NCBI RefSeq assembly: GCF_023277925.1
Contig: NZ_CP063832.1
Location: 4,639,001-4,703,000, forward strand
Direction of reading: 5' to 3'
Length of the DNA stretch: 64,000 bases
DNA from: Pseudomonas entomophila
GTDB lineage: Bacteria; Pseudomonadota; Gammaproteobacteria; Pseudomonadales; Pseudomonadaceae
In this document: one piece after another, positions 45,064 to 53,033 of the stretch
How the letters are laid out: every line of letters starts with the position of its first letter
Position numbering within the stretch: position 1 is the first letter of the stretch
Notes under the pieces: model-generated
Seen by the model: the letters and a program-made list of their open reading frames with translations, nothing else
Told to the model about the DNA's origin: nothing
Database searches by the model: none
Position numbers and translations under genes: made by a program

Positions 45064-46494
45064 TCAGCGGATGAACAGCTTGTAGACCAGGCGCTGCAAG
45101 GCCTTGCCATAAGGCGGGTAGATCACCTTGGCAGCGTTTATTCGCTGCTTGGCCAGCACGGCCTTGGCCTTGCTGAAGGTGAGGAAACCTTCGTGGCCAT
45201 GGTAATGCCCCATGCCGGACGGGCCGATGCCGCCGAACGGCAAGTCGTCCTGGGCCACGTGCAGCAGGGTGTCGTTGAGGCACACGCCACCGGAGTGGGT
45301 GTCGCGCAGCACCCGCGCCTGCTCGCTACGGTCGTAGCCGAAGTAGTAGAGCGCCAGAGGCCGTGGCCGCTGGTTGATGTAGGCCAGGGCATCGTCGAGC
45401 CGGTCGTAGGGCACCAGCGGCAGCAGCGGGCCGAAGATTTCGTCCTGCATCACTTGCATGCCGTCGTGAACCTCCAGCAGCAGGTGGGGCGGCAGGCGCC
45501 GGCCCTGGCGCGGCTCATCGGCATACAGGTCGAGCACCTTGGCGCCCTGGGCACGGGCGTCGTCCAGCAGGTGGTTCAGGCGGGCGAGTTGGCGCTCGTT
45601 GATGATCGCGCTGTAGTCGGGATTGTCGGCGAGGCGCGGGTAGGCGCTGCGCACGGCGCGCTGGTAGGCCTCGGCGAAGGCGCCCAGGCGTTCGCGGGGC
45701 ACCAGCACGTAGTCGGGGGCGACACAGGTCTGCCCGGCGTTGAGGGTCTTGCCGAAGGCGATGCGCTCGGCGGCGGTGTCCAGCGGCACATTTGCCGAGA
45801 CAATGGCCGGCGACTTGCCGCCCAGCTCCAGGGTCACCGGGGTGAGGTTCTGCGCGGCCGCCAGCATCACGTGGCGGCCGACGCTGGTGGCGCCGGTGAA
45901 CAACAGGTGGTCGAACGGCAGGCGGGCAAAGGCCTGGCCGACCTCTACCTCACCCAGCACGACGCTGACCAGGTCGCTGGGGAACACCCGCTCCAGTAGG
46001 GCCTTGAGTGCCTGGCCGCTTGCGGGGGTCGATTCGCTGAGCTTGAGCATCACCCGGTTTCCCGCAGCCAGGGCGCCGGTCAGCGGGCCGATGGCGAGGA
46101 ACAGCGGGTAGTTCCACGGCACGATGATCCCCACCACCCCCAATGGCTGGTACTGCACCCGTGCACTGGCGGGCTGGAAGGCCAGGCCGACCTTGCGCCG
46201 CGACGCGCGCATCCAGCGCTGCAGGTGGCGCTCGGCATCGCGCAGGCCCAGCACCGAGGGCATCAGCTCGGCGATCAGGGTTTCATCGCGGCTACGCCCA
46301 CTGAAGTCGGCATCGATGCTGGCGATCAAGGTTTCCTGGTCCGCCAACAGCGCCTCGCGCAGGCTCTTGAGCCACTGCCGGCGCTGGGCGGCCGGGGGCA
46401 TGGGGTTGCTGGCGAACGCCTGGCGCTGGGCGTCGAACGTCGCTTGCAGGTCGAGGTCGGATTGCACGGGAGGGAGAACGGCAGGCGAGGTCAT
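45064..46494 (-). CDS. calB: Coniferyl aldehyde dehydrogenase-like NAD(P)-dependent aldehyde dehydrogenase
   Basis: 476 residues of the aldehyde dehydrogenase family, close to CalB by overall text: VVGIIVPWNYPLFLAIGPL, the general base in LELGGKSPAIV, and the catalytic cysteine in LNAGQTCVAPDYVLVP. CalB oxidises coniferyl aldehyde to ferulate, but related proteins act on many aldehydes. First gene of a calB-Tat protein-GMC operon, so the GMC enzyme may make the aldehyde and this enzyme the acid. The N-terminus is chosen at ATG 46494 (MTSPAVLPP); the in-frame extension crosses the promoter. Divergent from the tetR gene. Confidence 0.85.
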   Translation of the reverse strand: MTSPAVLPPVQSDLDLQATFDAQRQAFASNPMPPAAQRRQWLKSLREALLADQETLIASIDADFSGRSRDETLIAELMPSVLGLRDAERHLQRWMRASRRKVGLAFQPASARVQYQPLGVVGIIVPWNYPLFLAIGPLTGALAAGNRVMLKLSESTPASGQALKALLERVFPSDLVSVVLGEVEVGQAFARLPFDHLLFTGATSVGRHVMLAAAQNLTPVTLELGGKSPAIVSANVPLDTAAERIAFGKTLNAGQTCVAPDYVLVPRERLGAFAEAYQRAVRSAYPRLADNPDYSAIINERQLARLNHLLDDARAQGAKVLDLYADEPRQGRRLPPHLLLEVHDGMQVMQDEIFGPLLPLVPYDRLDDALAYINQRPRPLALYYFGYDRSEQARVLRDTHSGGVCLNDTLLHVAQDDLPFGGIGPSGMGHYHGHEGFLTFSKAKAVLAKQRINAAKVIYPPYGKALQRLVYKLFIR

Positions 46495-46521
46495 GGCGGC
46501 TCCGAGGGGGGGGCGAATGGC

Positions 46522-46537
46522 TAGAGCATATACTCTA
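46522..46537. promoter_or_regulatory. Near-perfect palindrome between calB and tetR (operator candidate)
   Basis: TAGAGCATATACTCTA is symmetric at 14 of 16 positions. A -10-like TATACT (plus strand, 46529-46534) lies within it. Position between divergent promoters of a tetR gene and its likely target suggests the TetR binding site. Confidence 0.6.
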
Positions 46538-46641
46538 ACTGGTACGATGGTGCACCTATTTTCATGACCTTGGCGGTGCACCCGACCGGCTGGAGGCCGT
46601 AAGATGGCCCTGATCATTCACCCTGGAGACCGGAGCTGAGC

Positions 46642-47307
46642 ATGGCCCCGCGCATGAAGACCCGAGAGCGCATCGTGCAGAACAGCCTGGAGCTGTTCAA
46701 CCAGCAGGGCGAGCGTAGCGTCAGCACCAACCACATTGCCGCGCACATGGAAATCTCGCCCGGCAACCTGTACTACCACTTCCCCAACAAGCAGGCGATC
46801 ATCGCCGTGCTGTTCAACCAGTACGAAGAACTGGTCGACAGCTTCCTGCGCGCCCCCCAGGGGCGGGCCGCCACGGTCGAGGACAAACGCTTCTACCTCA
46901 AGGCCTTGCTGGCGGCGATGTGGAACTACCGCTTCCTCCACCGCGACCTGGAGCACCTGCTCGACAGCGACCCGGAGTTGGCCGCGCGCTATCGACGTTT
47001 TTCCCGGCGCTGCCTGCAACATGGCCAGGCCATCTACCGTGGTTTCGTCGACGCCGGGATCCTGGCCATGGATGCGACGCAGATCGAGTCGCTGACCATC
47101 AATGCCTGGATCGTCCTGACGTCCTGGGTACGTTTCCTCAGCACCACCCGCGAGCACACCGCCCACCTGGGTGAAGAAGCCTTCAAGCGTGGCGTCTATC
47201 AGGTGGTGGTGCTGGAACTGGGCTATGTCACCCCGGCCTCGCGGGCTGCCGTGCAGGCGCTGTGCGATGAGTATCACGTTCCGTTCAACCAGGCCCTGGA
47301 GCACTGA
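46642..47307 (+). CDS. TetR-family transcriptional regulator
   Basis: 221 residues. The N-terminal helix-turn-helix covers about residues 6-52: RERIVQNSLELFNQQGERSV, then STNHIAAHMEISPGNLYYHF with the recognition helix. The C-terminal helical ligand-binding part has no known motif that names an inducer. GGAG precedes ATG 46642. Probably represses the divergent calB operon through the palindrome at 46522-46537. A sulfurtransferase gene follows after 35 bases. Confidence 0.9.
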   Translation: MAPRMKTRERIVQNSLELFNQQGERSVSTNHIAAHMEISPGNLYYHFPNKQAIIAVLFNQYEELVDSFLRAPQGRAATVEDKRFYLKALLAAMWNYRFLHRDLEHLLDSDPELAARYRRFSRRCLQHGQAIYRGFVDAGILAMDATQIESLTINAWIVLTSWVRFLSTTREHTAHLGEEAFKRGVYQVVVLELGYVTPASRAAVQALCDEYHVPFNQALEH

Positions 47308-47342
47308 GCTGGGGTTTTCGAGCCATTCAACAGGAGATTGTC

Positions 47343-48197
47343 ATGCCCCTTGCGCAACTGATCACCCCGCAGCGACTGGCCGAGCGCCTGGACTCGCCCG
47401 GGCTGGTGATCCTCGACTGTCGTTTCGCCCTGGAAGATGTCGACTACGGCCAGCGCAGCTATGCCCAGGGGCATATCGCCGGGGCGCGTTTCGCCGACCT
47501 GGAGCGTGACCTGAGCGGGCCGGTGGTCAAGGGGCGTACCGGGCGGCATCCGTTGCCCGATGCGCAGCGCCTGGTCGAGCGCCTGCGTGAATGGGGCCTG
47601 GACGACGACAGCGAGGTGGTGCTCTACGACGACGGCCCTGGCGCGTTTGCCGCCCGTGCCTGGTGGCTGCTGGCCTGGCTGGGCAAGCGCGACGGGGTAT
47701 GGATTCTCGATGGCGGCCTGAAAGCTTGGCACGCGGCACACCTGCCATTGAGCCTGGACCCGCCCGCGCGGCGTGAGGGCAACTTCAGCGGTGACCCGGA
47801 CATGAAGCTGCTGATCGATGCCGGGCACCTGGCCAAGCGCTTGGGCGAGGCGGACCTGACCCTGATCGACGCCCGTGCGTTGCCGCGCTTCCGAGGCGAG
47901 GTCGAGCCGATCGACCCGGTGGCCGGGCACATCCCGGGTGCGCAATGTGCGGCCTTTACCGACAACCTTGGCGCCGACGGGCGTTTCCTGCCTGCCGCGC
48001 AGCTCAAGCAGCGTTTTGCCGAAAAGCTGGGTGGCCGCTCGCCGGAGCACCTGGTGGCCTATTGCGGCTCGGGCGTGACGGCCTGCCACAACCTGTTCGC
48101 CCTGGCGCTGGCGGGGTACCCGCTGGGGCGGTTGTATGCAGGCTCCTGGAGCGAGTGGATCAATGATCCGCAGCACGCAGTGGCGACAGGCGACTGA
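47343..48197 (+). CDS. sseA: Thiosulfate/3-mercaptopyruvate sulfurtransferase
   Basis: 284 residues with two rhodanese domains. The first (about 1-140) is non-catalytic: LDCRFALEDVDYGQRSYAQG. The second carries the active cysteine C241 in YCGSGVTACHN. The CGSGVTA loop is the form found in 3-mercaptopyruvate sulfurtransferases, in contrast to the CRxGx[RT] loop of thiosulfate enzymes. It transfers sulfur to cyanide or other thiophiles and is cytoplasmic. Same strand and close to tetR, so perhaps co-transcribed. Confidence 0.85.
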   Translation: MPLAQLITPQRLAERLDSPGLVILDCRFALEDVDYGQRSYAQGHIAGARFADLERDLSGPVVKGRTGRHPLPDAQRLVERLREWGLDDDSEVVLYDDGPGAFAARAWWLLAWLGKRDGVWILDGGLKAWHAAHLPLSLDPPARREGNFSGDPDMKLLIDAGHLAKRLGEADLTLIDARALPRFRGEVEPIDPVAGHIPGAQCAAFTDNLGADGRFLPAAQLKQRFAEKLGGRSPEHLVAYCGSGVTACHNLFALALAGYPLGRLYAGSWSEWINDPQHAVATGD

Positions 48198-48203
48198 CTT
48201 TTA

Positions 48204-48283
48204 CTGTAGGAGCCAGCCTTGCTGGCGATGCAAGGCGCAGCCTTGCCAGAGAGCCCATTCGCCATTAAGGCTGGCTCCTACAG
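48204..48283. repeat. REP palindrome between sseA and yheT
   Basis: CTGTAGGAGCCAGCCTTGCT (from 48204) and TAAGGCTGGCTCCTACAG (to 48283) are inverted arms, the right arm with a few changes (ATTAAGG for AGCAAGG). Confidence 0.88.
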
Positions 48284-48291
48284 AACTACCG

Positions 48292-49284
48292 CTATCGACC
48301 TTCCAGCAGCCACTGCGGAATCCGCCGCTCCAGGTAATACCCCGGATTACGCAGGCTGCCGTCGACAAACCCCACATGCCCGCCCCGGCTGTGCAACTCG
48401 AAGTGCGTTTGCGCTGCCAGCTCGCTGGCGCTTGGCAGGCTGTGGTCGAACACGAATGGATCGTCGCTGGAGTGGATGATCAGCGTTGGGGTGCGGTTCT
48501 CGCCCAGGTAGTAGCGGCTTGAAGCACGCCGATAATAATCGTGGGCATCACTGAAACCGTTGAGCGGCGCGGTTACCCGGCCATCGAAATCCCAGAAGGT
48601 ACGCAGGTTGCGCAAAGGCCCCAGGCGCTCGATCTCATCCAGCCCTTGTTGATGGCCCTTGTCACGAAAATGCCGCTGCTTGTTCTGCACATAGGCCAGC
48701 ATCTCGCGCATGAAATGCGCTTGGTAGAGCTTCGAGAAGCCCAACCCGATGCGATCGGCGCACTGGTCCAGACGAAACGGCACCGACACCGCCACCGCCG
48801 CTTCCAGCTGGCTGGCCGAACCACTCTCACCCAGGTACTTGAGCAACACGTTGCCTCCGAGCGAATAGCCCACTGCGTACAGCGGTGCCAGCGGCCGCTG
48901 GGCGCGCAGGTGGCGGATGGTCTCGGCCAAGTCTTCGCTCGCCCCGGAGTGGTAGCTGCGCGCCAGCAGGTTGGGCTCGCCCGAGCAACCACGCCAGTTC
49001 ACCGCGACACTGGCCCAGCCACGTGCCTGCAGTGCTTGCTGCAAACCTTTGACGTACGGGGAGTTGGAAGAGCCGGTCAGCCCGTGCAGCACCAGCACCA
49101 GGGGGGCGTCGGGCTGGTGCGGGCCATGCCAGTCGAGGTCGAGGAAGTCGCCGTCGGCCAGCCACAGGCGTTCGCGGTTGCGGGACAGATCGGGAAGCTT
49201 GCGCCAGAGAGGGCCCCACAGCGTCTGCAGGTGCGGGTTGGACAGGCCGGTGGCCGGGCGGAACGTGGCGGTGAGGCTGGGCAT
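48292..49284 (-). CDS. yheT: Alpha/beta hydrolase, YheT family
   Basis: 330 residues. N-terminal LSNPHLQTLWGPLWRK is a YheT signature; LVLVLHGLTGSSNSPYVKGL holds the oxyanion region; nucleophile serine in AVGYSLGGNVLLKYLGE; late LIIHSSDDPFVFDHSLP and SRGGHVGFVDG supply Asp and His of the triad. Physiological substrate unknown; some members act as esterases. Monocistronic, 60 bases downstream of rsmD on the same strand. Confidence 0.9.
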   Translation of the reverse strand: MPSLTATFRPATGLSNPHLQTLWGPLWRKLPDLSRNRERLWLADGDFLDLDWHGPHQPDAPLVLVLHGLTGSSNSPYVKGLQQALQARGWASVAVNWRGCSGEPNLLARSYHSGASEDLAETIRHLRAQRPLAPLYAVGYSLGGNVLLKYLGESGSASQLEAAVAVSVPFRLDQCADRIGLGFSKLYQAHFMREMLAYVQNKQRHFRDKGHQQGLDEIERLGPLRNLRTFWDFDGRVTAPLNGFSDAHDYYRRASSRYYLGENRTPTLIIHSSDDPFVFDHSLPSASELAAQTHFELHSRGGHVGFVDGSLRNPGYYLERRIPQWLLEGR

Positions 49285-49344
49285 GCTGGGCGACTCGTGA
49301 TGTGCCCGCCTAGAGTGCCATGAAACACCGCCACTGTATCTGCG

Positions 49345-49959
49345 CTATTGGTCGGCTGCCACGCGCTGCCACAGCGCATAGTGCACCTGGCCGGTCTTCT
49401 TCTCGCGGTGCAGGCGCCAGTTGCCTGGCATGGGTAGTGAGGACGGTGCCGCCTCGCTCTCGGTGTAGACCCACGCCTGTTCGCGCAGCCACTGGCCTTG
49501 TTCCAGCAGGTTGCAGGTGTTGGCCAGCAGGTCTTGGTGGAAGGGCGGGTCGAGGAACACCAGGTCGAACTGCTGCTTGGTCGGGCCTTGCAGGTAACGC
49601 AGAGCGTCGGTCTGCAGGATCTGCCCACGGGGGCAGCGCAGCAGTTCGAGATTGTGCTTGAGGTTTGCGATGGCGGTCGGGTTGCTGTCCAGCGCCACTG
49701 CGTTCTCGGCACCACGGGACAGCGCCTCGAGTACCAGGGCGCCGCTGCCGGTGAAAGCATCCAGCACATGGGCGCCCTCGATGTAGGGTGCCAGCCAGTT
49801 GAACAGGGTTTCGCGCACGCGGTCAGGCGTGGGGCGCAGGCCCTCGCCTTCCGGCACTGCCAGGCGGCGGCTGCGCCACTCGCCGGCGATGATGCGCAGT
49901 TGGCCGGGGCCCTTGCTGGCGCCCGGTGCCGGGCGCGCTGGGGAGGTGGGTCTTGCCAT
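49345..49959 (-). CDS. rsmD: 16S rRNA (guanine-966-N2)-methyltransferase
   Basis: 204 residues. RsmD motifs: LRIIAGEWRSRRLAVP, LRPTPDRVRETLFNWL, VLDAFTGSGALVLEALSRGA (SAM motif I) and FDLVFLDPPFHQDLL with the catalytic DPPF. The start shares one base with the stop of the upstream peptidase-like gene (TAATG). Genes for the M16 pair and rsmD form one minus-strand unit. Confidence 0.95.
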   Translation of the reverse strand: MARPTSPARPAPGASKGPGQLRIIAGEWRSRRLAVPEGEGLRPTPDRVRETLFNWLAPYIEGAHVLDAFTGSGALVLEALSRGAENAVALDSNPTAIANLKHNLELLRCPRGQILQTDALRYLQGPTKQQFDLVFLDPPFHQDLLANTCNLLEQGQWLREQAWVYTESEAAPSSLPMPGNWRLHREKKTGQVHYALWQRVAADQ

Positions 49960-51452
49960 TAATGCTCCGGTACGCCGAGCGGCTGCTCGGCGGGTTTGTC
50001 AGTGGGGGCCGGCAGTGGCTTCTGTGGCACCTTGGGGCCGGCGGTGACGATCACCAGCCGGTCGGCGGCCAGGTGCTTGGCCATGGCGGCCTTGACCTGC
50101 TCGACCGTCAGTGCCTGGGACTGCTGCATGAAGTCCTCCAGCCAGCTCAGCGGCAGGTCGTAGAAGCCGATCGCGCCCAGTTGGCCGACGATGCTCGCGT
50201 TACTGGCGTTGGACAGCGGGAAGCTGCCGGCCAGTTCACGCTTGGCGTCGTCCAGCTCTTGCTGGGTCGGGCCATTCTTCAGGTAGTCGGCGAGGATGTC
50301 CTGGACCAGCTTGAGCGTGCCTTCGCTAAGCTCGGCGCGGGTTTGCAGGTTGATCATGAACGGGCCGCGCACCTGCATCGGGCTGAACACCGAGTACACG
50401 CCATAGGTGAGGCCGCGTTTTTCGCGAACTTCACTCATCAGGCGGGTACCGAACGCACCACCGCCGAGGATCTGGTTGCCCAGCGACAGGGCGGGCCAGT
50501 CCGGGTCGTTACGGTCGATACCGAGTTCGGCCAGCATCAGGTGGGTCTGCTTGGACGGGAAGTCGATATGGGTCACGCCCGGCTTGGGTTCGTTCGGTTG
50601 CTCGGGCTTGGCCAGTGCCGGCCCTTTGGGTAGGCCGGCGGACACCTGGGCGGCGATGGCCGCGGCTTCGCCACGGTCGAGGTCGCCGACCAGGGCGATC
50701 ACCGCATTGCCAGCGCTGTAGGCCTTCTTGTGGAAGTCGCGCAGTTGCTCCAGGGTGATGCCGGGGATGGTCTCGGCGGTGCCGTCGCTGGGGTGAGCGT
50801 AGGGGTGGTTACCGTACAGGTTGGCGAACAGTGCCTTGCCTGCAAGCTTGCCGGGGTTCTGTTTCTCATACTCGAAGCCGGCAAGTATCTGGTTCTTGAT
50901 GCGCTTGAGAGCGTCCTCGGGGAAGGTCGGCTTGCCAACCACCTCGGTGAACAGCTGCAGGGCCGGTTCACGCTTGTCCGCGGCGCTCAGGCTACGCAGG
51001 GAGGCCACAGCCATGTCGCGATAGGAACCGTTGCCGAAGTCCGCGCCCAGGCCTTCGAAGCCTTGAGCGATGGCGGTCACATCCTTACCGGCTACGCCCT
51101 CGTTGAGCATGGCGTTGGCCAGTGCGGCCAGGCCGGGGGTGCCGCCGTCCTGGCTGCTGCCGGCGGCGAAGGTGACGCGCAGGTCGAACATTGGCAGTTC
51201 GCGGGCCTCGACGAACAGTACCCGGGCGCCTTCGGCGGTGGTCCAGTTCTGGATGTTCAACTGGCGGCGGCTCGGGGCCTTGCCGTCCAGCTCGGCCAGC
51301 GACTGCAGTGCATGGGCCGGGCGGGCGGCGGTGGCGGGCTTGCCGGCATTGTCTGATTGGGCCGGGCGCGCCAGCAGCAGGGCGATGGCCACCACCAGCA
51401 CGATGATCGCCAGGCCGAACAGGGTGTAGCGGGGTGCGCTGCGATCACTCAT
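49959..51452 (-). CDS. M16-family peptidase-like protein lacking the zinc motif
   Basis: 497 residues. A single membrane helix at about 10-27 anchors it to the inner membrane, facing the periplasm. The peptidase M16 fold is seen in QNWTTAEGARVLFVEARELP, FAAGSSQDGGTPGLAALANAM and REKRGLTYGVYSVFSP (the R/Y pair of the C-terminal M16 domain), but HxxEH is replaced by LAALAN, so no zinc is bound. Such proteins form a heterodimer with an active partner, here the gene overlapping upstream by eight bases. C-terminal region is proline-rich. Confidence 0.88.
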   Translation of the reverse strand: MSDRSAPRYTLFGLAIIVLVVAIALLLARPAQSDNAGKPATAARPAHALQSLAELDGKAPSRRQLNIQNWTTAEGARVLFVEARELPMFDLRVTFAAGSSQDGGTPGLAALANAMLNEGVAGKDVTAIAQGFEGLGADFGNGSYRDMAVASLRSLSAADKREPALQLFTEVVGKPTFPEDALKRIKNQILAGFEYEKQNPGKLAGKALFANLYGNHPYAHPSDGTAETIPGITLEQLRDFHKKAYSAGNAVIALVGDLDRGEAAAIAAQVSAGLPKGPALAKPEQPNEPKPGVTHIDFPSKQTHLMLAELGIDRNDPDWPALSLGNQILGGGAFGTRLMSEVREKRGLTYGVYSVFSPMQVRGPFMINLQTRAELSEGTLKLVQDILADYLKNGPTQQELDDAKRELAGSFPLSNASNASIVGQLGAIGFYDLPLSWLEDFMQQSQALTVEQVKAAMAKHLAADRLVIVTAGPKVPQKPLPAPTDKPAEQPLGVPEH

Positions 51453-52800
51453 GAGCGGACTCCTCGGGCAGTACATGGGCAACGCTCAGGCGTTCGCGGG
51501 TGAAGTAAGTGCGGGCGGCGTCCTGGATGTCCTGAGGCGTCACGCGCTTGAGGTCGTCCAGCTCGCTGTCGATCAACTTCCACGACAGGCCGACGGTCTC
51601 CAGCATGCCGATGGTGGTGGCCTGGCTGCTGATCGAGTCGCGGTCGTAGACCAGGCCGGCGATCACCTGGGCGCGCACGCGCTCGAGCTCTTCAGCGGTC
51701 GGTGGGGTGGTCTTGAGCTCGTCGAGCAGTTGCCAGACGCCTTTCTCGACGTCGGCGAGGGTCTTGTGCTTCTGCACGTTGGGCGTGGCCGAAACCAGGA
51801 ACAGGCTGTCACCCCGGGTGAAGGCGTTGTAGCTGGACGAGGCGCCGGCCACCAGCTCCTGGCCGCGCTCCAGGCGTGCCGGCAGGCGCGCGCTGTAGCC
51901 GCCGTCGAGCAGGGCGGAGATCAGGCGCAGGGCGTTGACGGTGCGCGGCTCTTTGCTGGTGGCCAGGCTTGGGACATTGAACCCGTAGATCAGGCTGGGC
52001 AGTTGCGTGCGTACATGCAGGGTCAGTTGGCGCTGGCCCGGCTCGGCCAGTTCCAGCGGCAGCTTGCTCGGTGGCACGGCGCGCTTGGGGATCGGGCCGA
52101 AGTATTTCTGTGCGAGGTTCTTCACCTCGTCAGGGGTGACGTCGCCGACCACCACCAGGGTGGCGTTGTTCGGTGCGTACCAGGATTCGTACCAGTGGCG
52201 CAGTTCCTCGACCTTCATGCGTTCGAGGTCGGCCATCCAGCCGATGGTCGGGGTGTGGTAGCCGCTGGCCGGGTAGGCCATGGCGCGGAACAGCTCGAAG
52301 GCCTTCGCGTTGGGCTGGTCGTCGGTGCGCAGCCGGCGCTCTTCCTTGATCACCTCGATCTCACGGCGGAATTCGTCGGCCGGCAGGCGCAGGCTGGCCA
52401 GGCGGTCGGCCTCCAGCTCGAAGGCTACCGGCAGGCGGTCGCGGGCCAGCTCTTGATAGTAGGCGGTGTAGTCGTCGCTGGTGAAGGCGTTCTCTTCGGC
52501 GCCGATGTCACGCAGGATGCGTGAGGCTTCGCCTGGGCCAACCTTGGCGCTGCCCTTGAACATCATGTGCTCCAGGGCATGCGAAAGACCGGTCTGGCCT
52601 GGCGTTTCGTAGCTGGAACCGACCTTGTACCAGATCTGCGATACCACCACTGGCGCGCGGTGGTCCTCGCGCACGACAACCTTCAGGCCGTTGTCGAGGA
52701 TGAATTCGTGAGTGGGTTGCACATCGGCGGCGAAGGCCACCAGCGGCAGGCACAGCGTGCCGAGCAACAGGCCAGCGGCACGGCGGGCTAGAGCATTCAT
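51445..52800 (-). CDS. Zinc-dependent M16-family peptidase
   Basis: 451 residues with a signal peptide to about residue 25 (VAFAADV). The inverted zinc motif HALEH (HxxEH) is in GLSHALEHMMFKG near residue 80, with the downstream glutamate in EVIKEERRLRTDD. Probably acts in the periplasm with the overlapping second M16 protein on short peptides or signal fragments; the substrate is unknown. ATG 52800 (MNALARRAAG) gives a proper signal peptide; the extension to 52890 does not. Divergent from ftsY. Confidence 0.9.
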   Translation of the reverse strand: MNALARRAAGLLLGTLCLPLVAFAADVQPTHEFILDNGLKVVVREDHRAPVVVSQIWYKVGSSYETPGQTGLSHALEHMMFKGSAKVGPGEASRILRDIGAEENAFTSDDYTAYYQELARDRLPVAFELEADRLASLRLPADEFRREIEVIKEERRLRTDDQPNAKAFELFRAMAYPASGYHTPTIGWMADLERMKVEELRHWYESWYAPNNATLVVVGDVTPDEVKNLAQKYFGPIPKRAVPPSKLPLELAEPGQRQLTLHVRTQLPSLIYGFNVPSLATSKEPRTVNALRLISALLDGGYSARLPARLERGQELVAGASSSYNAFTRGDSLFLVSATPNVQKHKTLADVEKGVWQLLDELKTTPPTAEELERVRAQVIAGLVYDRDSISSQATTIGMLETVGLSWKLIDSELDDLKRVTPQDIQDAARTYFTRERLSVAHVLPEESAHE

Positions 52801-53033
52801 ACGGTGTTCAACCTGTTCGGCGGCCCGCTTGGGTTTAGCGTCGGCGGGCCAGGAGGTGCTAGGATACTGATCCGGTTGCCTGGCGACCATGCCTGTCGCC
52901 GTTCTGGCCCGCAGGCCCTTACGTCAAAACGTTGCGCATGAACCCGCTGGCTTCACAGTAGTCTGTTCTGCGTGAGTAAGAATTCCCGATGCGCCATTGC
53001 TGGCCCATCGCTACCCTGAGATAGCCGTCCTCC

